Assembly (NCBI GenBank): GCA_017427385.1
Contig: JAFRSW010000002.1
Coordinates: forward strand, 39,872-103,871
DNA from: Bacteroidales bacterium
GTDB lineage: Bacteria > Bacteroidota > Bacteroidia > Bacteroidales > UBA932
Reading direction: 5' to 3'
Length of the DNA: 64,000 bases
Positions 1-7,532 of this stretch are shown here, one piece after another (within the stretch, counting starts at the first letter, position 1; every line of letters begins with the position of its first letter). The notes under the pieces were generated by a model, which had not been told where the DNA came from, did no database searches, and saw only the letters and a program-made list of their open reading frames with translations. Made by a program: the position numbers and the translations under genes.

Positions 1-991
1 TGTTTACCTTATTGTCCTTGATATCGAATTCCGAGAAAGCAACGGTTTTGTTGGTATAAGTGGTAACTTCTCCAATATTTGTCTCAATCTCGTAAGTAAT
101 CATAATCTGCTGAGTAGTAAGGGCCTGAGGCATCACAACAAAATTGGTGAAGAAGTCAGAGACTGTACCACTCACAGGGTTCTCAGGGGAAGCAACGGAA
201 GAATCGGAATAGCCATATGCTGCAATGGTAGCAGGCACGGTAACAGCCGTTGAGAATGACTGCACGTCGGTTGTAGCAGACCAGTTGGCTATAGCAACAA
301 CAGGCTTGTTTTCGTCAGCAGCTACAGAGTTATCTTTGTAAGATGCGACACTGTACGTTCCTTTGTAAAGGATATTCTCCAGAGATAAAGCTTTAACCTT
401 AACGGTTGCCTCTTTCAAGGTGTAAGACTTCTTAACCTTAACATCGATAATGGCTCCAACATGCTGGAAGTCAAGGGTAACCACCTTGTTGAAGTCTGTA
501 GGTGCTACAGGAGTCTTCTTTGCTATGAGGACATCCGTCGCTACAGTTCCGTCAAAAACAATCTGATCGGTAGTAAAAGCACCTGTCGTTGCAGCTGTTG
601 TAATTGCATCGCCAGTAACTCCAGTCACCAATCCAGCAGGAGCGATGGCGTAGAACGTATAACCACTGGCATTAGCGTCCCAGAAGCGAGGAGGAGTATA
701 TTCCCATACATCGTCGTTCACAGAAGATGCATCGCTGCCAAGACTTTTCAAGGTAACTACATCGCCATTAAAAACAACGGAAGGAGTGGTTCCAACAACT
801 TTCGATCCGAAGACATTGAAGTTGTCGTTTACCGCAAACATTGCATCGGTAGGACCTGTACGCTTGGTCATGACATCTGCCCAAGTGCCAAAGCCGATTG
901 CCTGAGGATCAGGGGTGTTCACATCGTAGTGCCTGCTGCAGGACACGGTCGCAAGAGCGACTGCTACTACGATCAAAATGTAACGTTTCAT
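1..991 (-). CDS. Fimbrillin-family lipoprotein, 3' end cut off by window edge
   Basis: The reading frame starts at the ATG complement of 989-991 and stays open to base 1, so the C-terminus is missing. It begins MKRYILIVVAVALATVSCS, a lipoprotein signal with a clear lipobox before Cys19. The roughly 330 visible residues are rich in Thr, Val, Ala and Asp, with segments such as GYTFYAIAP and VTLDFQHVGAIIDVKVK that resemble Bacteroidales fimbrillin (Mfa/FimA-like) proteins, where structural or accessory pilins are exported as lipoproteins and assembled at the surface. It lies 54 bp downstream of the DUF5119 gene on the same strand, which fits a fimbrial locus. The family is inferred from layout and composition; a more distant surface lipoprotein is possible. 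Confidence 0.75.
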   Translation of the reverse strand, partial: MKRYILIVVAVALATVSCSRHYDVNTPDPQAIGFGTWADVMTKRTGPTDAMFAVNDNFNVFGSKVVGTTPSVVFNGDVVTLKSLGSDASSVNDDVWEYTPPRFWDANASGYTFYAIAPAGLVTGVTGDAITTAATTGAFTTDQIVFDGTVATDVLIAKKTPVAPTDFNKVVTLDFQHVGAIIDVKVKKSYTLKEATVKVKALSLENILYKGTYSVASYKDNSVAADENKPVVAIANWSATTDVQSFSTAVTVPATIAAYGYSDSSVASPENPVSGTVSDFFTNFVVMPQALTTQQIMITYEIETNIGEVTTYTNKTVAFSEFDIKDNKVN

Positions 992-1045
992 AATAGAAAT
1001 GTTTAAAAAGGTTAATAAATAATAAGTTATATAAAATATTAGTAA

Positions 1046-2182
1046 TCAGTTAATTATCGTCGCGGTTCCTGTTTCTTCGTTCCAGTCACCGATGAGTGGC
1101 TTAAAGCCTCCCCCACCATCATCTATAGGCGGGTCAGTATCCTCCTCCGGGAAATCATTCACGTCTATCTCCAGCGGGATCACGCCGCCGGTGGGCAGGG
1201 CCCGGATCTGGTCGGTGACGTCTATACGTATGTTCTTGTACTTGCCTGTCTTGAAGGTCACGTTCAGCACGAACCAGTGCTTGCCGGCGGGGGCTGCGGC
1301 GACGCTGGCAGCGTCGTAAGGGTTGCATCCCGGGATGCCGAAGGTGAGGCAGCGGGCGCCGAGGATGTCTGGATCGTCGTTGTTCAGATAGACGTCCATA
1401 GGCACGCATACCGGCGTATCCGACGTCACGCCCGTGTTGAGGTTCACCGCATCTGCCACTCCGGAAAGGGCTGCTCCGCCCATGCTGCCGGCCACGCGGT
1501 CCAAATTGTTCAGGAGTTTCACCTGGAACAGGTAGATGAAGGTCGCCGGCTGCAGGTCTCCCTTGATGCGGAGGATGTACTTGCCATCCTCGAAGTCGTA
1601 GTCATCCAGGTTGTCCGTGATGTGATGCTTGGAATCGTAGAGGCGGAAGAGCTCGTCCGGCATGAAGCAAACGTTCTCGTCGATTTCCTCGTCATCCGCC
1701 TTGGTGGCTGCCGCCTTCTGCGCAACGGTCTGCACCAACGTAGAAGACTTGAGGCCGGTAGAGATGACACGGGTGTAGGCATTAATGTCGGCAAGATCGT
1801 TGTCGGCCTTGAAGAGGAGCACCTCGGAATCGTTGTTGTGGAAGAGGAGGTCGTGGATGCCCACGAACACATCTGCCTGGCCCTCGAGCCCGCTGAAATT
1901 ATATACGTTGTGCGACTTGGGTTCGCCCTCATCGTTCAGGGTGTAGATATGCATCCTGATGCCCTTCGGGTAAGAATAGCCCAGCGGCCCGTATGCTGTC
2001 ACGTTCCACACGAAATCCCACTTGGCCTGCCAGTTGATCTGCCAGAGCAACTCCGCCGTGATTGTAGTCTGCATGACGACCTTGGTCGATGCCACCCTGC
2101 GCAGATGCAGCAATGGCTCGATCGTGCAGCCGCCCAGGATGAGCAGTGCAACAATAGCCGTTATGCAGTTTCTATATTTCAT
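1046..2182 (-). CDS. DUF5119-type fimbrial-locus lipoprotein
   Basis: This 378-residue protein has a lipoprotein signal (lipobox LLILGGC, Cys19). Just after it comes LHLRRVAS, followed by Trp-rich segments (ELLWQINWQAKWDFVW) and GYSYPKGIRMHIY, the layout I associate with DUF5119 proteins. These accompany fimbrillins in Bacteroidales and are thought to be surface-anchored pilus accessory or tip components. Its ATG overlaps the stop of the upstream OmpA-like/DUF3575 gene by 4 bp (2179-2182), so the two are translationally coupled. A fimbrillin gene follows 54 bp downstream. The C-terminus is Gly/Asp/Pro rich (DPPIDDGGGGF). The DUF assignment is from memory of the family. Confidence 0.7.
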   Translation of the reverse strand: MKYRNCITAIVALLILGGCTIEPLLHLRRVASTKVVMQTTITAELLWQINWQAKWDFVWNVTAYGPLGYSYPKGIRMHIYTLNDEGEPKSHNVYNFSGLEGQADVFVGIHDLLFHNNDSEVLLFKADNDLADINAYTRVISTGLKSSTLVQTVAQKAAATKADDEEIDENVCFMPDELFRLYDSKHHITDNLDDYDFEDGKYILRIKGDLQPATFIYLFQVKLLNNLDRVAGSMGGAALSGVADAVNLNTGVTSDTPVCVPMDVYLNNDDPDILGARCLTFGIPGCNPYDAASVAAAPAGKHWFVLNVTFKTGKYKNIRIDVTDQIRALPTGGVIPLEIDVNDFPEEDTDPPIDDGGGGFKPLIGDWNEETGTATIIN

Positions 2183-3606
2183 CTTTTCTTTCTCATCAAA
2201 AGGTCGTAACCTATTGAAAAATAAAGTCTTGTAGGGCCGAACCAGAGGAGGCGTTTACCGCGCTCACGGAAATCTTCCGGTTTGCCGGCGTAGTCGTAGT
2301 AGTACCAGCCAGTAGCTTCATTGCCCCACACGTAAGGGTCGTACTGGCTCCAGAAAACTCCTGCAGCCAAACCAGTGTCGAAGTAGAAACGACTGTTGCC
2401 AAAATACTTCTTATAACCAATTCCAAGCGAGCCTCCAAGGCCTTCTCCTTCCCATCCTTTATCGTCCCAGCCGATGCCATATTGCACCGCATTCACGTTG
2501 CCGAAAAGGTAGGCTCCTTTATATAGATGCAAATCCGGGCTAAAATAACGTCTCACCCATAGGGTGATGTTGTTGATTTGCATGAAATCGTGGGTGTCCC
2601 AGTGCCGCCACATGGGCCATTCTACGTCTGCGCCTATGGTCCAGCGGCCGTTGTAGGGATAATACTCGAGGCTGAGGCTGGGTATGGATGTGAATCCATA
2701 GTGGGGTATGTAGGTGGCGTCGTAGAGGAGGTTGGTGGACACGCCGAGGAGCGGCACACGGCTGTGGCGCTTAAATGGCTTATTATCAACCATTTGACCA
2801 CTTTCCTCCTGTAGGGAATCAGGTGGGAGCGTTTGGGTTAAAGTGCTGTCGGTCAGCGGTTTAGGCGCCACGGTGTCGGCGGGTTCCTTCGCTTCGGCGG
2901 ATTCCTTCGCTTCGCTCGGAATGACAGAGGGGGCGCTCGGAATGACAGAGTGAGCGGCAGCATCGGCAGAGGGGGCGGCAGTGTCGGCAGAGGGGGCGGC
3001 AGTGTCGACAGCGGTGGTGTCGCGAACGACCACTATCACAATGGCGCCGCAACGGATGTAGCGGTAGTGATAGCGGAGGAGGTACAGCCAGAGGTCTCCG
3101 ACTTTGGGATCAGTACCCAGAGTCTTGGACAGGCGGTACTTGCGGGTATCGAGCGAGATGGTGTTGTCGTCCAGGATGCGGAGGATCTTCTCGCGAGAGG
3201 CATCAGAAATCTTCTTGTCATTTGCCACCCTCTCCCTGAGCTTGGCCCAGGACTCGCCTGCGGAACGAAGCATGAACATTCCACGAGTTTCCGGGAAGCG
3301 TTTCAGGAGAAGCCATTTCAACTCAGCCGCACGTTGCTTGCACAATTCGTTGTTGTGGTAAATCGCCCCTTCCGGTGAAGCATAAGTCTCTATGATAATC
3401 TGCTCGATCTTCGTAGTTTCGAGCGAGTCAACAAAACCGAACAGTTCCTTCTCGACAGATTCGTTCTCGAGATAGGTTTTATCATAATGGGGATTGTCCC
3501 ACCTGAAGCAAAGCGGGAATTCGCGCGAAACAACTGTCTGGGCTTGCGCCAAACCAACAGTTGAGAATGCGAATAAAAGAGCCATTATGATGTTGCGCAG
3601 TTTCAT
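2179..3606 (-). CDS. OmpA-like/DUF3575 outer-membrane protein
   Basis: The 475-residue protein starts with a cleavable signal (VGLAQAQ). The N-terminal half (about 30-160) resembles an OmpA-like fold, with the segment IETYASPEGAIYHNNELC and the spaced Arg residues of that domain. A Pro/Ala/Ser-rich linker at about 185-260 is followed by a DUF3575-type region (about 283-475: PLLGVSTNLLYDATYIP, then Tyr/Trp-rich beta strands), likely an outer-membrane barrel. DUF3575 proteins usually accompany fimbrillins. The linker contains an in-frame copy of a dispersed repeat (2884-2947), read as VIPSEAKES. It is the first gene of the three-gene fimbrial unit, with a promoter-like element just upstream. 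Confidence 0.8.
   Translation of the reverse strand: MKLRNIIMALLFAFSTVGLAQAQTVVSREFPLCFRWDNPHYDKTYLENESVEKELFGFVDSLETTKIEQIIIETYASPEGAIYHNNELCKQRAAELKWLLLKRFPETRGMFMLRSAGESWAKLRERVANDKKISDASREKILRILDDNTISLDTRKYRLSKTLGTDPKVGDLWLYLLRYHYRYIRCGAIVIVVVRDTTAVDTAAPSADTAAPSADAAAHSVIPSAPSVIPSEAKESAEAKEPADTVAPKPLTDSTLTQTLPPDSLQEESGQMVDNKPFKRHSRVPLLGVSTNLLYDATYIPHYGFTSIPSLSLEYYPYNGRWTIGADVEWPMWRHWDTHDFMQINNITLWVRRYFSPDLHLYKGAYLFGNVNAVQYGIGWDDKGWEGEGLGGSLGIGYKKYFGNSRFYFDTGLAAGVFWSQYDPYVWGNEATGWYYYDYAGKPEDFRERGKRLLWFGPTRLYFSIGYDLLMRKKR
2884..2947 (-). repeat. Dispersed 26-bp repeat inside DUF3575 gene (copy 1)
   Basis: The core reads GTCATTCCGAGCGAAGCGAA on the minus strand and continues GGAATC. A second partial unit lies next to it, and another partial end, CGGAATGACAG, follows. 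Other copies lie at 5811-5856, 7484-7532, 29284-29329 and 41415-41460. Here it is translated as VIPSEAKES. Confidence 0.85.
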
Positions 3607-3615
3607 TGCAATTTA

Positions 3616-3623
3616 CAAAGATA
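3616..3623 (-). promoter_or_regulatory. Promoter -7 element for fimbrial unit
   Basis: The minus strand reads TATCTTTG, the Bacteroidota -7 consensus TAnnTTTG, ending 9 bp upstream of the DUF3575-gene start codon. The untranslated leader would be very short. No clear -33 TTG is visible at the standard distance. Confidence 0.55.
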
Positions 3624-3728
3624 TGTTAATATTCTCTGAATATTACCCCTTTACCCATAAAAAATGGCCCATTTTTTAATAAAAAAATAGGCCAAAAGTA
3701 TCGAAATATAAAGAAATGTATCAGATTC

Positions 3729-4628
3729 TCATCTGAGGTATCTCTGGAAGAACTCCCAAACGGCACTGCAGGTATCCATGTCCGAGAGGCCCCAACTGTG
3801 CTTTCCACCCCGGATTTCGTAGAGGCGGACCTCGCATTCCGGGCCTCCTTTCCAGGCCTGAACACCACCCGTCCATCGGTGAAGAACCACCGTTCTGGAC
3901 CCCTCTTTTAGGGGTGGGAGATACTCATGGATAAGGTACTTGCAAGCATCGATTTTCACCATCTTATCCACCGCATCGGGCACGGCGATATAAGCTCCCC
4001 AGCCACCGGAATTGGAGAGGTCTCCCTCCCACATCGAAGTCTTGTCGGCAGTGCCGTGAACCTCCATGAAAGGCACCGGATCCTTCAAAGGAAAACTCTC
4101 GTCTATCCACTTCATGGTAAGCCCGGCTATGGACGCAATAGCATTGAAAACACCGGGATGGGTGCGTGCTATCATGTAGCACATCTCTCCCCCGTTCGAC
4201 ATTCCCGTAAAAAACTTGTTATCCGCATTCAGCCCATGCCTGCGGCACAGTTCGTCGGCCAGCCAGCAGAGGAATGCGTCGTCATCTTCCCTCATGCCTT
4301 TCTGTTTGGGGTATCCTGCATACCATCCAGTCTTGCCCTGAGGGGCCTTGAGCCCCTGCGGGATGCAAAGCGCAAAACCCTCGCGCTCAGCCACTTCCAG
4401 CATCTCCGGGCGATATCCTTCCGCCTTTCCACCGTAGCCGTGAGTCATCAGAACCAGCGGTTTCTGCGGCAGCAGTTTCGATGGTATATATATATAATGG
4501 TAGCGGGTCTGGCCTGCATACTGCACGCTGTCCAGAACAGCGCGAGCTGCGGCGCCATCAGAAGCGGAAGCAGCCCACGACACGCATGTCAAGGCGATTC
4601 CGACTAGCAAAAGAGACAATCTTTTCAT
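3729..4628 (-). CDS. Secreted PHB-depolymerase-type esterase (alpha/beta hydrolase)
   Basis: This 299-residue protein has a signal peptide (CVSWAASA) and an alpha/beta-hydrolase core of the LpqC/polyhydroxybutyrate depolymerase type, a family that includes feruloyl and acetyl-xylan esterases. Visible elements are the oxyanion-side motif MTHGYGGKAEGY, nucleophile elbow FTGMSNGGEM, an acid-residue region EVHGTADKTS and the catalytic His in GGKHSWG near the C-terminus. It probably removes ester groups from plant polysaccharides in the periplasm or outside the cell, but the substrate is not shown. It is transcribed alone; CAAATATA at 4649-4656 is a minus-strand TATATTTG element upstream. Confidence 0.8.
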   Translation of the reverse strand: MKRLSLLLVGIALTCVSWAASASDGAAARAVLDSVQYAGQTRYHYIYIPSKLLPQKPLVLMTHGYGGKAEGYRPEMLEVAEREGFALCIPQGLKAPQGKTGWYAGYPKQKGMREDDDAFLCWLADELCRRHGLNADNKFFTGMSNGGEMCYMIARTHPGVFNAIASIAGLTMKWIDESFPLKDPVPFMEVHGTADKTSMWEGDLSNSGGWGAYIAVPDAVDKMVKIDACKYLIHEYLPPLKEGSRTVVLHRWTGGVQAWKGGPECEVRLYEIRGGKHSWGLSDMDTCSAVWEFFQRYLR

Positions 4629-4671
4629 ACGAAAAAGTTTTATCTATCCAAATATAGTGTTTATTTGCGAA

Positions 4672-4699
4672 TAGGCGGATTATTTAGTAAATTCGCCTA
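4672..4699. promoter_or_regulatory. Inverted repeat in upp leader
   Basis: TAGGCG at 4672-4677 and CGCCTA at 4694-4699 are perfect inverted arms separated by 16 bp, located 17 bp before the upp start. It could be a 5' UTR hairpin or an operator; no known riboswitch is recognised. Confidence 0.35.
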
Positions 4700-4716
4700 A
4701 TCTTTCTAATACTACT

Positions 4717-5346
4717 ATGAGCCAACTGCACGTTATCGATCATCCCATGATTCAGCACAAGCTGACCATCATGCGCAAAAAGGAAACCGGATCCAAGGAT
4801 TTCCGTGAACTTCTCAAAGAAATCGCCCTCCTGATGGGCTACGAGGTCACCCGGGACCTCCCGTTGGAAGATATTGACATCGAAACTCCCATCTGCAAGA
4901 TGACGGCCAAAGAGATCGCCGGCCGCAAAATGGCTATCGTTCCCATCCTGCGCGCAGGTCTGGGAATGGTCGAGGGCCTGCAGACGCTCGTGCCCGTGGC
5001 AAAGGTCGGCCACATCGGCCTCTACCGCAACGAGGAGACCCACGAGCCTGTGGAGTACTACTGCAAGCTTCCGGAAGATATCGACGACCGCCTGGTCATA
5101 GTCACCGATCCCATGCTCGCCACCGGCGGCAGCGCATCCGACGCCATCACCATGATCAAGAAGCGCGGCTGCCACAACATCCGCCTGATGTGCCTCGTGG
5201 CCGTCCCTGAGGGCATAAAAAAGGTTCAGGAGACGCATCCCGACGTAGATATCTACGTGGCTGCCGTAGACGACCACCTCAACGAGAACGCATACATCGT
5301 TCCCGGTCTGGGCGACGCCGGAGACCGCATTTTCGGCACGAAGTAA
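4717..5346 (+). CDS. upp: Uracil phosphoribosyltransferase
   Basis: Makes UMP from uracil and PRPP in pyrimidine salvage (cytosol). The length (209 residues) is the family norm. The PRPP-binding loop is seen as [15 protein letters not shown] around residues 128-142, followed by the C-terminal uracil-binding segment [17 protein letters not shown]. The N-terminal [19 protein letters not shown] also matches the family. It is a single gene, convergent with pbpC (2-bp gap). Confidence 0.96.
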   Translation: MSQLHVIDHPMIQHKLTIMRKKETGSKDFRELLKEIALLMGYEVTRDLPLEDIDIETPICKMTAKEIAGRKMAIVPILRAGLGMVEGLQTLVPVAKVGHIGLYRNEETHEPVEYYCKLPEDIDDRLVIVTDPMLATGGSASDAITMIKKRGCHNIRLMCLVAVPEGIKKVQETHPDVDIYVAAVDDHLNENAYIVPGLGDAGDRIFGTK

Positions 5347-5348
5347 TA

Positions 5349-7532
5349 TTATTCTACCGAGAAACTCACGGATGCCGTGCTGCCGTCCTGATCTACAACG
5401 GTAAGCGTATGCCGTCCCGGAGCGGGCGCGAGCAGCATCTCGTGACGGAAGGTAGTTTCCCCAACATAAGTATTGTCCAGATGCCACCACAGCGTGGCAT
5501 CTGTTTTATGATGCGCTGCGCGGAAGACCACCCCTTCCACCTTGCCTGACAGCTGGCGCGGCAACGACAGCACCGCTCCGCTCTGGGGATAGATAAACTG
5601 CACTGCAGCATCGCCGGGGGCCTTTCTGGCCCCGGTATACTCAGGATGATTCGGCCGGTAGTACCACTCCATCGCCGGCGGCAGCACGAACTCGCCGCTG
5701 TTGTGGTAGTGGCAGGGTTCGCTGTCGATGCCGGCCGCGGGCAGGAGCATGGTTTCCGAGGGGCAGTCCGGGCCGGCCAGGTGGCCGGAGGAGGTGCAGA
5801 CGTCAGCGTAGATTCCATCGCTTCGCTGGATTCCTTCGCTTCGCTCGGAATGACAGGTAAACCATTCGTCGGAGGGGGGCAGGAGATTGAGGATATCGAA
5901 CATCACGGGGCCGGCGGTGCGGGCGCCGACAAGCCCGGGGACACCCTGCCCCTGGGCGTTTCCAGCCCATACGCCAATCGTGTAGGCGGGAGTCATGCCT
6001 ACCGCCCAGGCATCGCGGAAACCATAGCTTGTGCCGGTCTTCCACGCGGCCTTGCGTACAGAACGTATCAGCCTCCAGTCCAGCTGGTCAGGACGGTTCA
6101 CCTCTTTCAAAGCTTCAAACGTATACCAGCGTGCGACCGGGTCCGTAAAGGGCGCCGAGCCCCGCACAAAGGCTGAATACGCAGCCGTTATCTCGTCCAG
6201 GCGGGCCTCCGCACCGCCCAGGATCAGCGAAAGTCCGTAATGCTCAGGCACTTCCGTTATGGTGGAAAGCCCGGCTTCCTGCAGCACTGAATGGAATTTG
6301 GGCACACCGTACTGCCTCAACAGGAACACCGCCGGCACGTTCAGCGAGCGGGCCAGGGCCTCATCTGCCGGCACGGCACCATAGTACTGATGGTCGAAGT
6401 TCTGGGGGGCGAAACCGCTCAGGTTCACAGGGATATCCGGCAGCAGCGTCCGCGGGAGAATTGTCCCCTCCTGCAGGGCCGCTTCGTAGAGGAAAGGCTT
6501 CAGGATACTGCCCGTAGAGCGCGGCGAGGCGGCGATATCCACCTGTCTGCCAGGCCTTTCCCTTTCGGGAGATGAGTTCCCGACGTAGGCCACGACCACA
6601 CCGCTGGCGTTGTCGATGACCACCGCCGCCATGTCCGCAATCCCCTCCTGCGCCAGTTCGTCCGAGCGGCGGTTCACGGCAGCCTCCACAGCCCTCTGCA
6701 GGGGCAGGGAAAGACCGGTGCGGGTGCGGACGCCCTTCGGGCATCTTTCCACGTAGTGCGATGCCAGCGAAGGCAGGGGCAGAGGTGCCTCCGGAAGAGG
6801 CTCTTCGATGGCGGCATTATAAGTTTCAATGGGTATATCCTTATGGTCTAACAGTCTCTTCAGCAGGCGGTTACGCTTTTGCAACAGTTCTTTCCGCCCA
6901 CGGCTAAGATGCAGCGTTGACGGGGAGTTCGGAAGCACGGCGAGCGTGGCGGATTCCCCCCAGGATAGCTCGGATGCAGGCCGGCCAAAGTAGCGCCACG
7001 AAGCGGCTTCCAGCCCCACCACATTGCCACCGAAAGGAGCATGGGAGGCGTACATGGCCAGTATCCTGCGCTTTGAGCAGCGGAGTTCCAGCCTGGTGGC
7101 CAGCACAGCCTCCACCATCTTCTGCCAGACAGTGCGTTCCCTCTGCCGTGAAAGGCGGATCACCTGCATGGTGATGGTGCTGCCGCCGCTTACCACGTGG
7201 CCGCTGCGTATATTGTCCCGCGCGGCACGTACCAGCGAGATGGGATTCACGCCAGGATGATAGCGGAAGTGTCTGTCTTCGAACTGGATAAGGGCGGTGG
7301 CGAAGCGGTCCGGCACGGTATCGCAGGGCGGAAAACGCCACTGTCCGTCAGCAGCGATGCGGGCCCCCAGAAGTTCACCGTCGGCACTTTCCACCACAGT
7401 GGAATAGCTCACATTCTTGAAGAGGTTCCGCGGCAGGCAGAAAAGGTATCCCAGCAACAGTATCGCTACTGCTGCCAGGATCAGATTCCTTCGCTTCGCT
7501 CGGAATGACAAGCGTGGTGTTCGGAATGACAT
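5349..7532 (-). CDS. pbpC: Penicillin-binding protein 1C
   Basis: A bifunctional peptidoglycan synthase. An N-terminal membrane anchor (about 15-33) is followed by a GT51 glycosyltransferase domain (FEDRHFRYHPGVNP, then VSGGSTITMQVIRL). The transpeptidase domain has STGSILKP (SxxK), ARSLNVP (SxN) and WKTGTSYG (KTG). A C-terminal PBP1C-type domain ends in VSFSVE. It abuts the alpha-2-macroglobulin gene with no gap, the same pairing as E. coli pbpC with yfhM. Two copies of the dispersed repeat lie in the frame: one encodes N-terminal residues SFRAKRRN and reaches the start codon, the other encodes CHSERSEGIQRS before the C-terminal domain. Confidence 0.93.
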   Translation of the reverse strand: MSFRTPRLSFRAKRRNLILAAVAILLLGYLFCLPRNLFKNVSYSTVVESADGELLGARIAADGQWRFPPCDTVPDRFATALIQFEDRHFRYHPGVNPISLVRAARDNIRSGHVVSGGSTITMQVIRLSRQRERTVWQKMVEAVLATRLELRCSKRRILAMYASHAPFGGNVVGLEAASWRYFGRPASELSWGESATLAVLPNSPSTLHLSRGRKELLQKRNRLLKRLLDHKDIPIETYNAAIEEPLPEAPLPLPSLASHYVERCPKGVRTRTGLSLPLQRAVEAAVNRRSDELAQEGIADMAAVVIDNASGVVVAYVGNSSPERERPGRQVDIAASPRSTGSILKPFLYEAALQEGTILPRTLLPDIPVNLSGFAPQNFDHQYYGAVPADEALARSLNVPAVFLLRQYGVPKFHSVLQEAGLSTITEVPEHYGLSLILGGAEARLDEITAAYSAFVRGSAPFTDPVARWYTFEALKEVNRPDQLDWRLIRSVRKAAWKTGTSYGFRDAWAVGMTPAYTIGVWAGNAQGQGVPGLVGARTAGPVMFDILNLLPPSDEWFTCHSERSEGIQRSDGIYADVCTSSGHLAGPDCPSETMLLPAAGIDSEPCHYHNSGEFVLPPAMEWYYRPNHPEYTGARKAPGDAAVQFIYPQSGAVLSLPRQLSGKVEGVVFRAAHHKTDATLWWHLDNTYVGETTFRHEMLLAPAPGRHTLTVVDQDGSTASVSFSVE
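5811..5856 (-). repeat. Dispersed repeat inside pbpC (copy 2)
   Basis: A doubled unit of the same repeat as at 2884-2947, here translated as CHSERSEGIQRSDGI between the transpeptidase and C-terminal domains of PBP1C. Confidence 0.85.
7484..7532 (-). repeat. Dispersed repeat forming the pbpC N-terminus (copy 3)
   Basis: The repeat covers the first residues of pbpC in a third reading frame (MSFRTPRLSFRAKRRNL). A partial repeat end, CGGAATGACAT, supplies the start codon at 7530-7532. Confidence 0.8.
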
